Below, in pieces: positions 17,304 through 27,579 of a DNA stretch of 64,000 bases. This DNA is from Variovorax atrisoli 110B (GTDB lineage Bacteria > Pseudomonadota > Gammaproteobacteria > Burkholderiales > Burkholderiaceae_C). How positions within the stretch are numbered: the stretch's first letter is position 1; each line of letters opens with the position of its first letter. The stretch lies in assembly GCF_000382045.1 (NCBI RefSeq), contig NZ_KB907463.1, positions 123,878-187,877 on the forward strand, in the 5' to 3' direction. The position numbers and the translations under genes are program-made. The notes under the pieces were generated by a model that saw nothing but the letters and a program-made list of their open reading frames with translations, was not told the DNA's origin and ran no database searches.

Positions 17304-18266
17304 TCAGAACGGCGAATTGGGGTGGTAGAAGTCCTTGGCGTTTTCCTTGGTGATGAGCACCGAAGGAATGATCGTGGTCGCCGGCAGCTTCTCGCCCTTC
17401 AGCCGCGCCTCGGCCGTGAGCTTGATCGCGTCGTAGATGAACTTGGGCGAGTAGCTCACGTCGGCCGTGATGCGCGGGTCCTTGCCGTCCATGATGGTCT
17501 TGACCATGCCTTTGGCGCCCGCGCCGCCGAAGATGATCTTGATGTCGTCGCGCTTGGCCTGCTCGACGGCCTTGAGCACGCCCACGGCCATGTCGTCGTC
17601 GGCGGCCCAGATGGCGTCGATGTTCTTGAAGCGCGTGAGGTAGTCCTGCGTGACCTTGAAGGCGTCGTCGCGGTTCCAGTTGGCGTACTTGGCATCGAGC
17701 AGCTTGATGTCGGGGCTGCTCTTGAGCACCGCGTTGAAGGCGTCCATGCGCTCGTTGTCCAGCGTGGTCGCGATGCCGCGCAGCGCCACCACGTTGCCCT
17801 TGCCGTTGAGCTGCTTCACGATGTATTCGGCCGGGATCTTGCCGAAGGCGGTGTTGTCGCCGGCCACGTACGCGTCCTGCGCGCTGGTGTCGGTGAGGCC
17901 GCGGTCCACCACCGTCACGTAGGCGCCCTTGGCCTTGACCTGGGCCACCGGCTTGGTCAGCGCGGCCGACTCGAAGGGGAACACGACCAGCGCGTTGATC
18001 TTGGTGACCGTCGAGAGGTCCTGCAGCTGGTTGGCCTGCTCGGGCGCGTTGGCGGCCGTCTTGATGGTGATCTTCAGGTCCTTGTGTTCCTTCTCCAGGT
18101 CCTTCTTCGCCTGGTTGGCCCAGTAGTTGATGCCGCCCATGAAGCTGTGCGTGGCCGCGGGAATCGAAACGCCGAGGTTGACCTTCTCCGCGGCGAGCGC
18201 GGGCAGGCTGGCGAACGCTGCGGCGGCAACCGCCGTTAGAGCGAGGCGTCGGGTGAAAGTCGTCAT
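17304..18266 (-). CDS. Sugar ABC transporter substrate-binding protein (RbsB type)
   Basis: 320 residues. Signal peptide (RRLALTAVAAAAFASLPALA-AE), then a periplasmic binding-protein type-1 fold with VNLGVSIPAATHSFMGGINYWA, VVFPFESAALTKPV, VDRGLT and IWAADDDMAVGVLKAV. It delivers a monosaccharide-like ligand to the RbsC/RbsA-type transporter encoded upstream. The intervening 160 bp to the permease gene contain repeat A2, so it may be read from the operon transcript or on its own. Ligand unknown. Confidence 0.9.
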   Translation of the reverse strand: MTTFTRRLALTAVAAAAFASLPALAAEKVNLGVSIPAATHSFMGGINYWANQAKKDLEKEHKDLKITIKTAANAPEQANQLQDLSTVTKINALVVFPFESAALTKPVAQVKAKGAYVTVVDRGLTDTSAQDAYVAGDNTAFGKIPAEYIVKQLNGKGNVVALRGIATTLDNERMDAFNAVLKSSPDIKLLDAKYANWNRDDAFKVTQDYLTRFKNIDAIWAADDDMAVGVLKAVEQAKRDDIKIIFGGAGAKGMVKTIMDGKDPRITADVSYSPKFIYDAIKLTAEARLKGEKLPATTIIPSVLITKENAKDFYHPNSPF

Positions 18267-18332
18267 GCTGGATGTCTCCTTGTGGTTGATGAGGGAACGG
18301 GAACGGAAAACTGAGCCGATGACCGGTTCGCG

Positions 18333-18421
18333 CCACGCCGCGGAACCGGCTTCGACGGGCCGCAGGTATTGCCCCCGGCGAGGGGGCGGCGCAGCGGCAC
18401 GAAGCGCGCGAAGCCTGGGGG
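18333..18421 (-). repeat. Dispersed repeat family A, copy A2
   Basis: Minus-orientation copy between the permease and binding-protein genes. It contains the CCCCC-TCGCC-GGGGG hairpin and the CCGGC/GACGG inner arms, with an imperfect outer arm. Confidence 0.82.
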
Positions 18422-18426
18422 AGAGT

Positions 18427-19437
18427 TCATCTCCTGCCTCTTTGGAGGAACGCCACGATGATGATCACGAAGCCCTGCACCGCCGCGTTCAGGTACACGC
18501 TGATGATGCTGGTGAGGTTCAGGATGTTGCTGATGACCGAGAGCAGGATTGCGCCCACCACCGTGCCGGTGATACTGCCCGCGCCGCCCTTGAGCGCCGT
18601 GCCGCCGACGATCACCGCCGCAATGGCTTCCAGCTCCCACAGCAGGCCGGTGGTCGGCGAGGCCGAGCCCAGCCGCGGCACGTACAGCAGCGTCGCGATG
18701 CCCACGCACACGCCGAGCAGCACGTAGGTGAGGATCTTCACGCGGTCGACGTCCACCGCCGCGTAGCGCGCCACCTGCTCGTTCGAGCCGATGGCCTGCA
18801 CGTAGCGGCCGTACGCCGTGCGGTTGAGGATGAGGCCGCCCACGACGGCGACGATCACGAACACCCACACCGGCACCGGGATGCCGGCGAGGCTCGCGTA
18901 GTACACGGGCGCGTAGAGGTCGGACAGGTCGTTGTCGAGCGTGAGCGCGCCGCCGTCGGCGAAGTACGTGAGGTATGCGCGGAAGATGCCCAGCGTGCCC
19001 AGCGTCACGATGAAGGGTTCGATGCGCCCCTTGGTGATGAGCAGCCCGTGCGCCAGCCCGAACACCGCGCCGAGCACCACCGCGAGCACCGCGCCCATCA
19101 CCACCGCCAGCAGCGGCGAGCCCGAGGCCGGCCCGGCCCAGTTGATGAACATGATCACGCTGCCGGCGATCAGCGCCGCCATAGAACCCACCGACAGGTC
19201 GATGCCGCCCGAGATGATCACGAAGCACATGCCCACCGCGATGATGCCGATGAAGGCCGTGCGCGTGAGCACGTTCATCGCGTTGTCGAGGGTCGCGAAG
19301 TCGCCGTTCAGCAGCGTGCCGGCGATGCACAGCAGCACCAGCCCGATGACGGGGCCGAGCCCGTGCAGGCGCTCGGTCCAGCGCGGCTTCGCCTCGCTGC
19401 GGTGCGTGGTTTCGGCGGAATCGGTAGGGGAAGCCAT
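18427..19437 (-). CDS. Sugar ABC transporter permease (RbsC type)
   Basis: 336 residues with about ten hydrophobic segments. The family signature region AYGRYVQAIGSNEQVARYAAVDVDR and the earlier GGIDLSVGS are characteristic of RbsC/XylH/AraH permeases. It forms the inner-membrane channel for the importer with the ATPase encoded upstream. It is flanked on both sides by family A repeats. Confidence 0.92.
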   Translation of the reverse strand: MASPTDSAETTHRSEAKPRWTERLHGLGPVIGLVLLCIAGTLLNGDFATLDNAMNVLTRTAFIGIIAVGMCFVIISGGIDLSVGSMAALIAGSVIMFINWAGPASGSPLLAVVMGAVLAVVLGAVFGLAHGLLITKGRIEPFIVTLGTLGIFRAYLTYFADGGALTLDNDLSDLYAPVYYASLAGIPVPVWVFVIVAVVGGLILNRTAYGRYVQAIGSNEQVARYAAVDVDRVKILTYVLLGVCVGIATLLYVPRLGSASPTTGLLWELEAIAAVIVGGTALKGGAGSITGTVVGAILLSVISNILNLTSIISVYLNAAVQGFVIIIVAFLQRGRR

Positions 19438-19500
19438 GTCTTATCGATTCGTTGGGGCGTGCAATTGCGACTCGGCAGCGAGCGCAGCGAAGCTCGTTCG

Positions 19501-19592
19501 GGGAACACCGCGGAACCGGCTTTGCCGGCCCGCTGGTGTTGCCCCCTGCAAAGGGGTTGGCGCAGCGACACGAAGTGCGCGCAGCCTGGGGG
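19501..19592 (-). repeat. Dispersed repeat family A, copy A3
   Basis: Minus-orientation copy between the ATPase and permease genes. The outer arms AACACC/GGTGTT and inner CCGGC-ttt-GCCGG are intact. The upstream hairpin is CCCC-TTTGCA-GGGG on the element's own strand. Confidence 0.85.
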
Positions 19593-19597
19593 TTAGC

Positions 19598-21214
19598 TCA
19601 TCTGGTTCCGGTGGCATGAGCGATCAGCTCCTCTTCTGTCAGATGGTCGGCGTCGAGCGTGGCGACGATGCGGCCCGCGCGCATCACTGCGACGCGGTGG
19701 CACAGGCCGATCAGCTCCATCAGCTCCGACGAGACGACGATCACCGCGAGCCCTTCGCGGGCGAGTCGCTGGATCAGGAAATAGATGTCGCGCTTGGCGC
19801 CCACGTCGACGCCGCGCGTGGGCTCGTCGAGCACCACCACCTTCGGCCTGGGCTGCAGCACCTTGGCGAGCGCGAGCTTCTGCTGGTTGCCGCCCGACAG
19901 GGACGAGGCCTTCACGTCGAGCGAACCGGTGCGGATGCCGTAGTCCTTCACCGCCTCGGCCAGCGCACCGCGCTCGGCCTCCGGCTTGAGCCAGGGTTGC
20001 GCGTAGCGCTCCAGCGCCATCAGCGTGAGGTTCTGGCGCAGGCCGAAGTCGACGTGCAGGCCCTTGCCCTTGCGGTCTTCGCTCAGGTAGGTGAGGCCGT
20101 GCCGCGCCGCATCGCGCGGGTTGCGCCAGCCCTTGCCGTGCGCGACGGGCTTGCCAAGCATCTCGACGCTGCCGCCGCTGGCGGGCCGCAGGCCGAGCAG
20201 GCCCTCGAAAAGTTCGGTGCGGCCGGCGCCGACGAGGCCCGCGAAGCCGAGGATCTCGCCGGGGCGCACCTCGAAGCTCGCGTCCTGCGCCCAGCCCGGC
20301 ACGCTGAAGCCCTGCACGCGCATGGCGGGTGCGCTTGCGGTGGTCACCGGGTCGCGCGGCGGGTAGAGGTCGGCCAGCTCGCGGCCCACCATCAGGTTGG
20401 CCATCTGCTGGCGCGTGACCTCGGCCGTCGGCGCGCGCGCGACGAAGCGGCCGTCGCGCATGACGATGACATCGTCGGTCACCTGCTCCACCTCGTCGAG
20501 CTTGTGCGAGATGTAGACGATGGTCACGCCGTCGGCGCGCAGCTGCGCGATGAGCTTGAACAGGCGCTCCGTCTCGCCGGGCGTGAGCGTGGCGGTGGGC
20601 TCGTCCATCACGAGCAGACGGGCACGGCGCGCGATGGCCTTCGCGATCTCGACGAGCTGCTTCTCCGCGACGATGAGCCTGCGCACCTTGGTACGCGGGT
20701 CGATGTTCAGGCCGACCGCCGCGAGCGCGGCGGCGGCATCGCGCTCCATGGCGACGTCGTCGAGCAGCCAGCCCTTCGAGGCAGCGCCGGGCCGCTCCAA
20801 GCTTCCTTGCTCCCCTCGGGGGACGGACGGCGCGAAGCGACGGCCCAGGGGCCACATCTTCTTCTCGTGACCGAGGAAGATGTTCTGGGCCACGTTCAGG
20901 TCCTCGGCGAGGTTGAACTCCTGGTGGATCAGCACGATGCCCAGCGCCTCGGCATCGCGCGAACTCGCGAACTGCTGCGGCTGCCCGTTGATCTTCAGCG
21001 TGCCGCCGCTGGGCGACTCGTAGCCCGCGAGGATCTTCATCAACGTGGACTTGCCCGCGCCGTTTTCGCCGAGCAGGCCGTAGACGCGGCCGGGTGCGAG
21101 CGCGAAGCTCACGCCGTGCAGCACCTGCACCGGACCGAAGGCCTTCACGATGCCGTCGAACTCGACGGCGACGCTACCCTTGTCCGTCGCCTGGCTGGCG
21201 GCCGTGTCCATCAT
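19598..21214 (-). CDS. Sugar ABC transporter ATP-binding protein (RbsA type) with an internal insertion
   Basis: 538 residues with two nucleotide-binding domains. The first has GENGAGKST and LVMDEPTATLT. The second has the usual degenerate Walker A (GLVGAGRTE), LSGGNQQK and VVLDEPTRGVD. It powers import by the adjacent permease. Between LGHEKKMWPLG and WLLDDVAMERDA there are about 25 extra residues (including RRFAPSVPRGEQ) that I do not expect in this family; the DNA there (about 20780-20855) looks like a GC-rich palindromic element. The start overlaps the ROK gene stop (ATGA). Confidence 0.9.
   Translation of the reverse strand: MMDTAASQATDKGSVAVEFDGIVKAFGPVQVLHGVSFALAPGRVYGLLGENGAGKSTLMKILAGYESPSGGTLKINGQPQQFASSRDAEALGIVLIHQEFNLAEDLNVAQNIFLGHEKKMWPLGRRFAPSVPRGEQGSLERPGAASKGWLLDDVAMERDAAAALAAVGLNIDPRTKVRRLIVAEKQLVEIAKAIARRARLLVMDEPTATLTPGETERLFKLIAQLRADGVTIVYISHKLDEVEQVTDDVIVMRDGRFVARAPTAEVTRQQMANLMVGRELADLYPPRDPVTTASAPAMRVQGFSVPGWAQDASFEVRPGEILGFAGLVGAGRTELFEGLLGLRPASGGSVEMLGKPVAHGKGWRNPRDAARHGLTYLSEDRKGKGLHVDFGLRQNLTLMALERYAQPWLKPEAERGALAEAVKDYGIRTGSLDVKASSLSGGNQQKLALAKVLQPRPKVVVLDEPTRGVDVGAKRDIYFLIQRLAREGLAVIVVSSELMELIGLCHRVAVMRAGRIVATLDADHLTEEELIAHATGTR
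20780..20855 (-). repeat. Possible diverged family-A-like repeat inside the RbsA-type gene
   Basis: On the minus strand it begins GGCCCCTGGGCCGTCGCTTCGC and includes a CCCCC-GAG-GGG palindrome. The order of a CCCC-GG start, a GTCGCTTCG segment and a C-run/G-run hairpin follows the first half of family A. Only this copy is in the window, and the second hairpin of A is missing, so the assignment is tentative. Confidence 0.4.
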
Positions 21215-22413
21215 GGCGCCACCCCGCGGGCCTTCAGGGTTTCCTGCATCGCGAGCACCCCGGCGCCGATCACGCCGCCCTGCATGCCCAGCGGCGTGTA
21301 CTGGATTTCCAGGTGCCGCGTCGAAAGCGCCAGCGAGCGCTGGTACACGCTCTGCCGCACGGCAGCCAGGAACAGCGGCCCGATGCGCGTGATGCCGCCG
21401 CCGATGAACACATGCGAGGGATTGAAGAAGTTGACGACCGACGCGAGCATCTGCCCGATCAGGCTGCCCGCGCGCTGGATGATCGCGTTGGCGGCCGTGT
21501 CGCCGCCCCGGCTGGCCTGGCCCACGTCGATCGCGTCGATGCGGCCGTGCTGGCGCAGCACCTCGGCCAGCGCGGCGCTCTCGCCCGCTTCCGCGGCCTG
21601 TACCGCCATGCGCGTGATCGCCGGTCCGGCGGCCATCGCCTCGACGCAGCCGAGGTTGCCGCAATGGCAGCGCGGACCCTCCTGGTCGACGCAGATGTGG
21701 CCCACGTCGCCGGCCGAACCGGCGGCGCCGCGGTACACCTCGCCGTGGCACACGATGCCGCAGCCGATGCCGGTGCCGATCTTGATGACGAGGAAGTTCT
21801 GCAGCGAGCGCCTGAGGCGCCACAGTTCGCCGAGCGCCATCAGGTTCACGTCGTTGTCGACGAAGACGGGAGCGGCGTAGTCCTCACGCAGGTAGTCGCG
21901 GATCGAGAAGCTGTCCCAGGCGGGCATCAGCGGCGGATTGACGAGCTGGCCGATCTCGAAGTTGACCGGGCCGGGCACGCCGATGCCGATGCCGAGCACG
22001 TCCTTCGCGGTGTGGCCGCAGCGCGCCAGCAGCTCGCGCATCAGCACGCGCACTCGGGCCAGCACGACTGCCGGCCCTTCGCGCACGTCGGCGGGTTCGT
22101 CGTGCTGGGCGAGCACGCTGAGGTCGGGGCGCAGCACGGCCACGTCGAGGCTGGTGGCCCCGATGTCGACGCCGACGAGCACGCCGAGCCCGGCATGCAG
22201 CTGGAGGTTTTCGGGGCGGCGCCCGCCCGAGGAGCGTTGCAGGCCGGCCTCGGCGAGCAGGCCCTGGTCGACGAGACCGGCGATCAGCCCGTTGGCCTTG
22301 CTCTTGGAAAAGCCCAGCTGCTCCGCCATGGCATGGCGCGAACCGCCGGCCGACCAGAAGGTCGTTTCCAGCAAACGCATCTCGTCCGCAGTGATGCCAC
22401 TCCAGGGTGCCAC
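21211..22413 (-). CDS. ROK-family transcriptional regulator
   Basis: 400 residues. An N-terminal winged-helix region (TTFWSAGGSRHAMAEQLGFS) is followed by the ROK sugar-kinase-like fold: GVDIGATSLDVAVL, GIGIGVPGPV, VDNDVNLMALGE and the zinc segment GHICVD...CHCGNLGCVE. The DNA-binding N-terminus makes it a repressor of the NagC/XylR kind rather than a kinase. It heads the operon with the sugar ABC transporter and dehydrogenase, so it most likely senses that sugar and controls this operon. A candidate operator lies at 22510-22530. Confidence 0.9.
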   Translation of the reverse strand: MAPWSGITADEMRLLETTFWSAGGSRHAMAEQLGFSKSKANGLIAGLVDQGLLAEAGLQRSSGGRRPENLQLHAGLGVLVGVDIGATSLDVAVLRPDLSVLAQHDEPADVREGPAVVLARVRVLMRELLARCGHTAKDVLGIGIGVPGPVNFEIGQLVNPPLMPAWDSFSIRDYLREDYAAPVFVDNDVNLMALGELWRLRRSLQNFLVIKIGTGIGCGIVCHGEVYRGAAGSAGDVGHICVDQEGPRCHCGNLGCVEAMAAGPAITRMAVQAAEAGESAALAEVLRQHGRIDAIDVGQASRGGDTAANAIIQRAGSLIGQMLASVVNFFNPSHVFIGGGITRIGPLFLAAVRQSVYQRSLALSTRHLEIQYTPLGMQGGVIGAGVLAMQETLKARGVAP

Positions 22414-22509
22414 GCGCCTTGTCTCCAGTGTTCTTGTCTTGCGCCAACGGCCAGGCCGCCGGGCGAAGACGAATACTAGGTGGCGGGCTTCAGCCGGACA
22501 AGGCCAAAC

Positions 22510-22530
22510 TTCGACCTTATTTAGGTCAAA
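22510..22530. promoter_or_regulatory. Candidate operator for the ROK regulator
   Basis: An inverted repeat TTCGACCT-TATTT-AGGTCAAA (8-bp arms, one mismatch, 5-bp AT-rich centre) lies about 97 bp upstream of the ROK start. On the minus strand it also contains TTGACC, a possible -35 box, though no good -10 follows. AT-rich palindromes are typical ROK repressor sites; assignment by position only. Confidence 0.4.
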
Positions 22531-22558
22531 GACGGTTGCTTCCGAAGGATCGCAGGAC

Positions 22559-22588
22559 GAAAAAAAGCCGCCTCGAGGGCGGCTTTCT
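22559..22588 (-). terminator. Rho-independent terminator of the atp operon
   Basis: On the minus strand: AAGCCGCC, loop CTCGA, GGCGGCTT, then a T run. It lies just after the atpC stop and matches the end of the operon. Confidence 0.9.
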
Positions 22589-22608
22589 TGTGCTCCGGCG
22601 AAGGGAGC

Positions 22609-23028
22609 TTACTTCTTCTGACGGTACTTGCGCAGCGCCGCGATCTGGGCGGCCATCACGGCCAGCTCCGACTGGGCCATCGCGATATCGATGTCGCTCT
22701 TCGCGTTCTTCAGCGCTTCTTCGGCTGCGGCCTTGGCCTGGTTGGCCTTCTCGTCGTCGAGATCCTTGCCGCGGATCGCGGTGTCGGACAGCACGGTGAC
22801 GGCGTTCGGCTGCACTTCGAGGATGCCGCCGGCCACGAAGACGAACTCTTCCTTGCCGTCGGCGGTTTCGATGCGCACGGCGCCGGGGCGGATGCGCGTG
22901 ATCAGCGGGGTGTGGCGCGGGAAGATGCCGAGCTCACCGGCTTCACCGGGCAGCGCGACGAACTTGGCTTCGCCCGAGAAGATCGACTCTTCCGCGCTGA
23001 CCACGTCCACATGAATGGTGCCTGCCAT
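22609..23028 (-). CDS. atpC: ATP synthase F1 epsilon subunit
   Basis: 139 residues. An N-terminal beta-sandwich (IHVDVVSAEESIFSGEAKFV, GELGIFPRHTPLIT, FVAGGILEVQPNAVTVLSDTA) is followed by a C-terminal helical pair (KANQAKAAAEEALKNAKSD...). It sits on the central stalk of F1 and regulates ATP hydrolysis. Last gene of the operon, 12 bp after atpD and directly before the terminator. Confidence 0.98.
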   Translation of the reverse strand: MAGTIHVDVVSAEESIFSGEAKFVALPGEAGELGIFPRHTPLITRIRPGAVRIETADGKEEFVFVAGGILEVQPNAVTVLSDTAIRGKDLDDEKANQAKAAAEEALKNAKSDIDIAMAQSELAVMAAQIAALRKYRQKK

Positions 23029-23040
23029 GGTGATTCCTTC

Positions 23041-24441
23041 TTAAGCGACCTTCTTGGCCTTCTCGAACGCTTCGTCGATGGTGCCGACCATGTAGAACGC
23101 CTGCTCGGGCAGGTGGTCGGCTTCGCCGTTCACGATCATCTTGAAGCCGCGGATGGTTTCGGCCAGCGGCACGTACTTGCCGGGCGAGCCCGTGAACACT
23201 TCGGCCACGTGGAACGGCTGCGACAGGAAACGCTGGATCTTGCGGGCACGGGCCACGGCCAGCTTGTCTTCCGGAGCCAGTTCGTCCATGCCCAGAATGG
23301 CGATGATGTCGCGCAGTTCCTTGTAGCGCTGCAGCGTGCCCTGCACGGCGCGGGCCACGTTGTAGTGCTCTTCGCCGACCACGTTCGGGTCGAGCTGGCG
23401 CGAGGTCGAGTCCAGCGGGTCCACGGCGGGGTAGATACCCAGCGAAGCGATGTCACGCGACAGCACCACGGTGGAGTCCAGGTGGGCGAAGGTGGTGGCG
23501 GGCGACGGGTCGGTCAAGTCGTCGGCAGGCACGTACACGGCCTGGATCGAGGTGATCGAGCCGACCTTGGTCGACGTGATCCGCTCCTGCAGGCGGCCCA
23601 TTTCCTCGGCCAGCGTCGGCTGGTAGCCCACTGCGGAAGGCATGCGGCCCAGCAGAGCCGACACTTCGGTACCGGCCAGCGTGTAGCGGTAGATGTTGTC
23701 CACGAAGAACAGAACGTCACGGCCTTCGTCGCGGAACGACTCGGCGATGGTCAGGCCGGTCAGCGCCACGCGCAGACGGTTGCCCGGGGGTTCGTTCATC
23801 TGGCCGTAGACCATGGACACCTTCGAGTCCTCGAGCTTCTCGAGGTTCACGACGCCCGAATCGGCCATCTCGTGATAGAAGTCGTTGCCTTCGCGGGTAC
23901 GTTCGCCCACGCCTGCGAACACCGACAGACCCGAGTGAGCCTTGGCGATGTTGTTGATGAGTTCCATCATGTTCACGGTCTTGCCCACGCCGGCGCCGCC
24001 GAACAGACCCACCTTGCCGCCCTTGGCGAACGGGCAGACCAAGTCGATCACCTTGATGCCGGTTTCCAGCAGGTCCTGCGAGGGCGACAGTTCGTCGTAT
24101 GCGGGAGCCTTGCGGTGGATCGAAGCGGTGAGCTCCTGGCCCACGTCGCCGCGCTCGTCGATCGGACGGCCGAGCACGTCCATGATGCGGCCGAGGGTGG
24201 CCTTGCCGACCGGCACGGTGATGGGAGCGCCGGTGTTGGTCACGATCAGGCCGCGACGCAGACCGTCGGACGAGCCCAGTGCAATGGTGCGCACCACGCC
24301 GTCGCCGAGCTGCTGCTGAACTTCGAGGGTCAGCCCGCCGCCTTCGAACTTCAAGGCGTCGTAGACCTTGGGCATCTGGTCACGCGGGAACTCCACGTCG
24401 ACCACGGCGCCGATACATTGGACAATTTTTCCTTCAGCCAT
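23041..24441 (-). CDS. atpD: ATP synthase F1 beta subunit
   Basis: 466 residues, the normal length. P-loop GGAGVGKT, catalytic-site GERTREGND, VFFVDNIYRY and ALLGRMPSAVGYQPTL are all present. It carries the catalytic nucleotide sites of F1. In most bacteria it follows atpG directly; here 455 bp containing a lipoprotein gene intervene, with its own ribosome-binding region (GAAGGAAACGCC) before the ATG. Confidence 0.99.
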   Translation of the reverse strand: MAEGKIVQCIGAVVDVEFPRDQMPKVYDALKFEGGGLTLEVQQQLGDGVVRTIALGSSDGLRRGLIVTNTGAPITVPVGKATLGRIMDVLGRPIDERGDVGQELTASIHRKAPAYDELSPSQDLLETGIKVIDLVCPFAKGGKVGLFGGAGVGKTVNMMELINNIAKAHSGLSVFAGVGERTREGNDFYHEMADSGVVNLEKLEDSKVSMVYGQMNEPPGNRLRVALTGLTIAESFRDEGRDVLFFVDNIYRYTLAGTEVSALLGRMPSAVGYQPTLAEEMGRLQERITSTKVGSITSIQAVYVPADDLTDPSPATTFAHLDSTVVLSRDIASLGIYPAVDPLDSTSRQLDPNVVGEEHYNVARAVQGTLQRYKELRDIIAILGMDELAPEDKLAVARARKIQRFLSQPFHVAEVFTGSPGKYVPLAETIRGFKMIVNGEADHLPEQAFYMVGTIDEAFEKAKKVA

Positions 24442-24524
24442 GGCGTTTCCTTCTGGATGGATCTCAATAAATTTGCGACAGGTTCTTGCAGAAGCGTCCT
24501 GCTGCCAAAACGGGCCGCTTGTGC

Positions 24525-24545
24525 AAGAAAGCCGGACGGGCCGGC
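24525..24545 (-). terminator. Weak hairpin between the lipoprotein gene and atpD
   Basis: On the minus strand GCCGG-CCCGT-CCGGC followed by TTTCTT. The 5-bp stem is short, so this is at best a partial terminator or attenuator reducing flow from the lipoprotein gene into atpD. Confidence 0.35.
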
Positions 24546-24593
24546 ATCCTTGAATTTCTCTTTGCCTTGCAGTCTTCGCTGTCTAGTTCTTCA

Positions 24594-24989
24594 TCAGCAC
24601 TTCATGGCCGTCGCCTGAGCGGCGAAGGCGTCCGAAGCGGCCTTGCAGGCCTGGCCCAGGGCGGCCTTGTCGGCGCCCATCGAAGCCCAGGTGGCCTTCG
24701 TCTGATCGAGGCTTGCCTTCATGGCGTCGGCAGCTGCACCGCTTTGCGAAGCGACGCAGGTCTGGACCTTCGCCAGGTAGTCGTTGCATTCCTGCGGCAG
24801 GTCGGCGGAGGCCGTCGGCGCTGCGGCGGGAGCTGCCGCCGGCGCTGCTGCAGGAGCAGGCGCGGGAGCCGGAGCGGGCGCAGCAGGTGCAGCGGCGGGA
24901 GCAGCCGGTGCAGGTGCAGGCGCCTCTTCCTTCTTGGAGCAGGCGGTCAGTGCGGCGGCAACGGCCACCAGAGCAAGCATCTTCTTCAT
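24594..24989 (-). CDS. Small Ala/Pro-rich lipoprotein located within the atp operon
   Basis: 131 residues. A lipoprotein signal (MKKMLALVAVAAALTAC) with LTAC as lipobox, a Lys-Lys-Glu-Glu step, about 40 residues of Ala/Pro linker, and a C-terminal domain of about 70 residues with four cysteines (QECNDYL, VQTCVAS, GQACKAA, final KC) that could form two disulfides. The pattern resembles small DUF5339-like periplasmic proteins; that match is not certain. It lies between atpG (89 bp away) and atpD (152 bp away) in the same direction. No link to ATP synthase is known to me. Confidence 0.85.
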   Translation of the reverse strand: MKKMLALVAVAAALTACSKKEEAPAPAPAAPAAAPAAPAPAPAPAPAAAPAAAPAAAPTASADLPQECNDYLAKVQTCVASQSGAAADAMKASLDQTKATWASMGADKAALGQACKAASDAFAAQATAMKC

Positions 24990-25078
24990 TTTGCGCAGAG
25001 TCCCCTAAATAAAGGCCTTGGGTTACCGGGGACGCGAAACGCCCCCGATCAGCAACGCGGCCTGTTGCATTGCTTCAA

Positions 25079-25954
25079 TCAAACGCCTGCGGCAGCGGCC
25101 GCGCCGGACACGATTTCCGACAGTTCCTTCGTGATGCCGGCCTGGCGGGTCTTGTTGTAGACCAGCTTCAGCTCGTTGATCACGTTGCCTGCGTTGTCGG
25201 TCGCGGCCTTCATGGCCACCATGCGCGCCGAGTGCTCGGACGCCATGTTCTCGGCCACGGCCTGGTAGACCAGCGATTCCACGTAGCGCACCAGCAGCTC
25301 GTCGATCACGCTCTGTGCATCGGGCTCGTAGATGTAGTCCCACGAGTGATGCGCCGGATCGGCCTGCAGCGTCTCGGCCTTCAGCGGCAGCAGCTGCTCC
25401 ACCATCGGCTCCTGCTTGATGGTGTTGATGAACTTCGTGTAGCACAGGTACACCGCGGACAGCTTGCCTTCGGCGTAGGCGTCCAGCAGCGTCTTGACCG
25501 GCCCGATGAGCTTGTCCAGATGCGGCGTGTCGCCCAGCTGCGTCACATGGGCCACCACGCGCGCGCCGATGCGGTTCAGGAAACCCAGCCCCTTGTTGCC
25601 GATGGCGACCGACTCGACCACGTTGCCCGCTGCTTGCGCTTCGCGCAGCTTGCCGGTGACGGCACGCAGCAGGTTGGTGTTCAAGCCGCCGCACAGGCCC
25701 TTGTCGCTGGTCACGATGATGAAGCCGACGCCCTTGGCGTCGCTCGTCTTCATGAAAGCGTGGGTGTACTCCGGGTTCGCCTTGCCGAGGTTGGCTGCGA
25801 TGTTGCGGATCTTTTCGCTGTAGGGGCGAGCGGCGCGCATGCGATCCTGCGCCTTGCGCATCTTGGAAACCGAGACCATTTCCATGGCCTTGGTGATCTT
25901 CTTGGTGTTTTCCACCGATTTGATCTTGCCGCGGATTTCCTTACCAGCTGCCAT
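25079..25954 (-). CDS. atpG: ATP synthase F1 gamma subunit
   Basis: 291 residues, usual length. The N-terminal helix (KEIRGKIKSVENTKKITKAMEMVSVSKMRKAQ) and the C-terminal helix (AMVAMKAATDNAGNVINELKLVYNKTRQAGITKEL) form the rotating coiled-coil shaft; SDKGLCGGLNTN is the conserved central motif. 33 bp after atpA. Confidence 0.98.
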   Translation of the reverse strand: MAAGKEIRGKIKSVENTKKITKAMEMVSVSKMRKAQDRMRAARPYSEKIRNIAANLGKANPEYTHAFMKTSDAKGVGFIIVTSDKGLCGGLNTNLLRAVTGKLREAQAAGNVVESVAIGNKGLGFLNRIGARVVAHVTQLGDTPHLDKLIGPVKTLLDAYAEGKLSAVYLCYTKFINTIKQEPMVEQLLPLKAETLQADPAHHSWDYIYEPDAQSVIDELLVRYVESLVYQAVAENMASEHSARMVAMKAATDNAGNVINELKLVYNKTRQAGITKELSEIVSGAAAAAGV

Positions 25955-25987
25955 GAGAGCTCCTTCTTGCGTCGGTCAAGGCGTCGA

Positions 25988-27541
<1,554 letters not shown>

Positions 27542-27579
27542 GACTCTTTCCTTCTTTCTTTGTAAGGGGCCGGGAGCCG

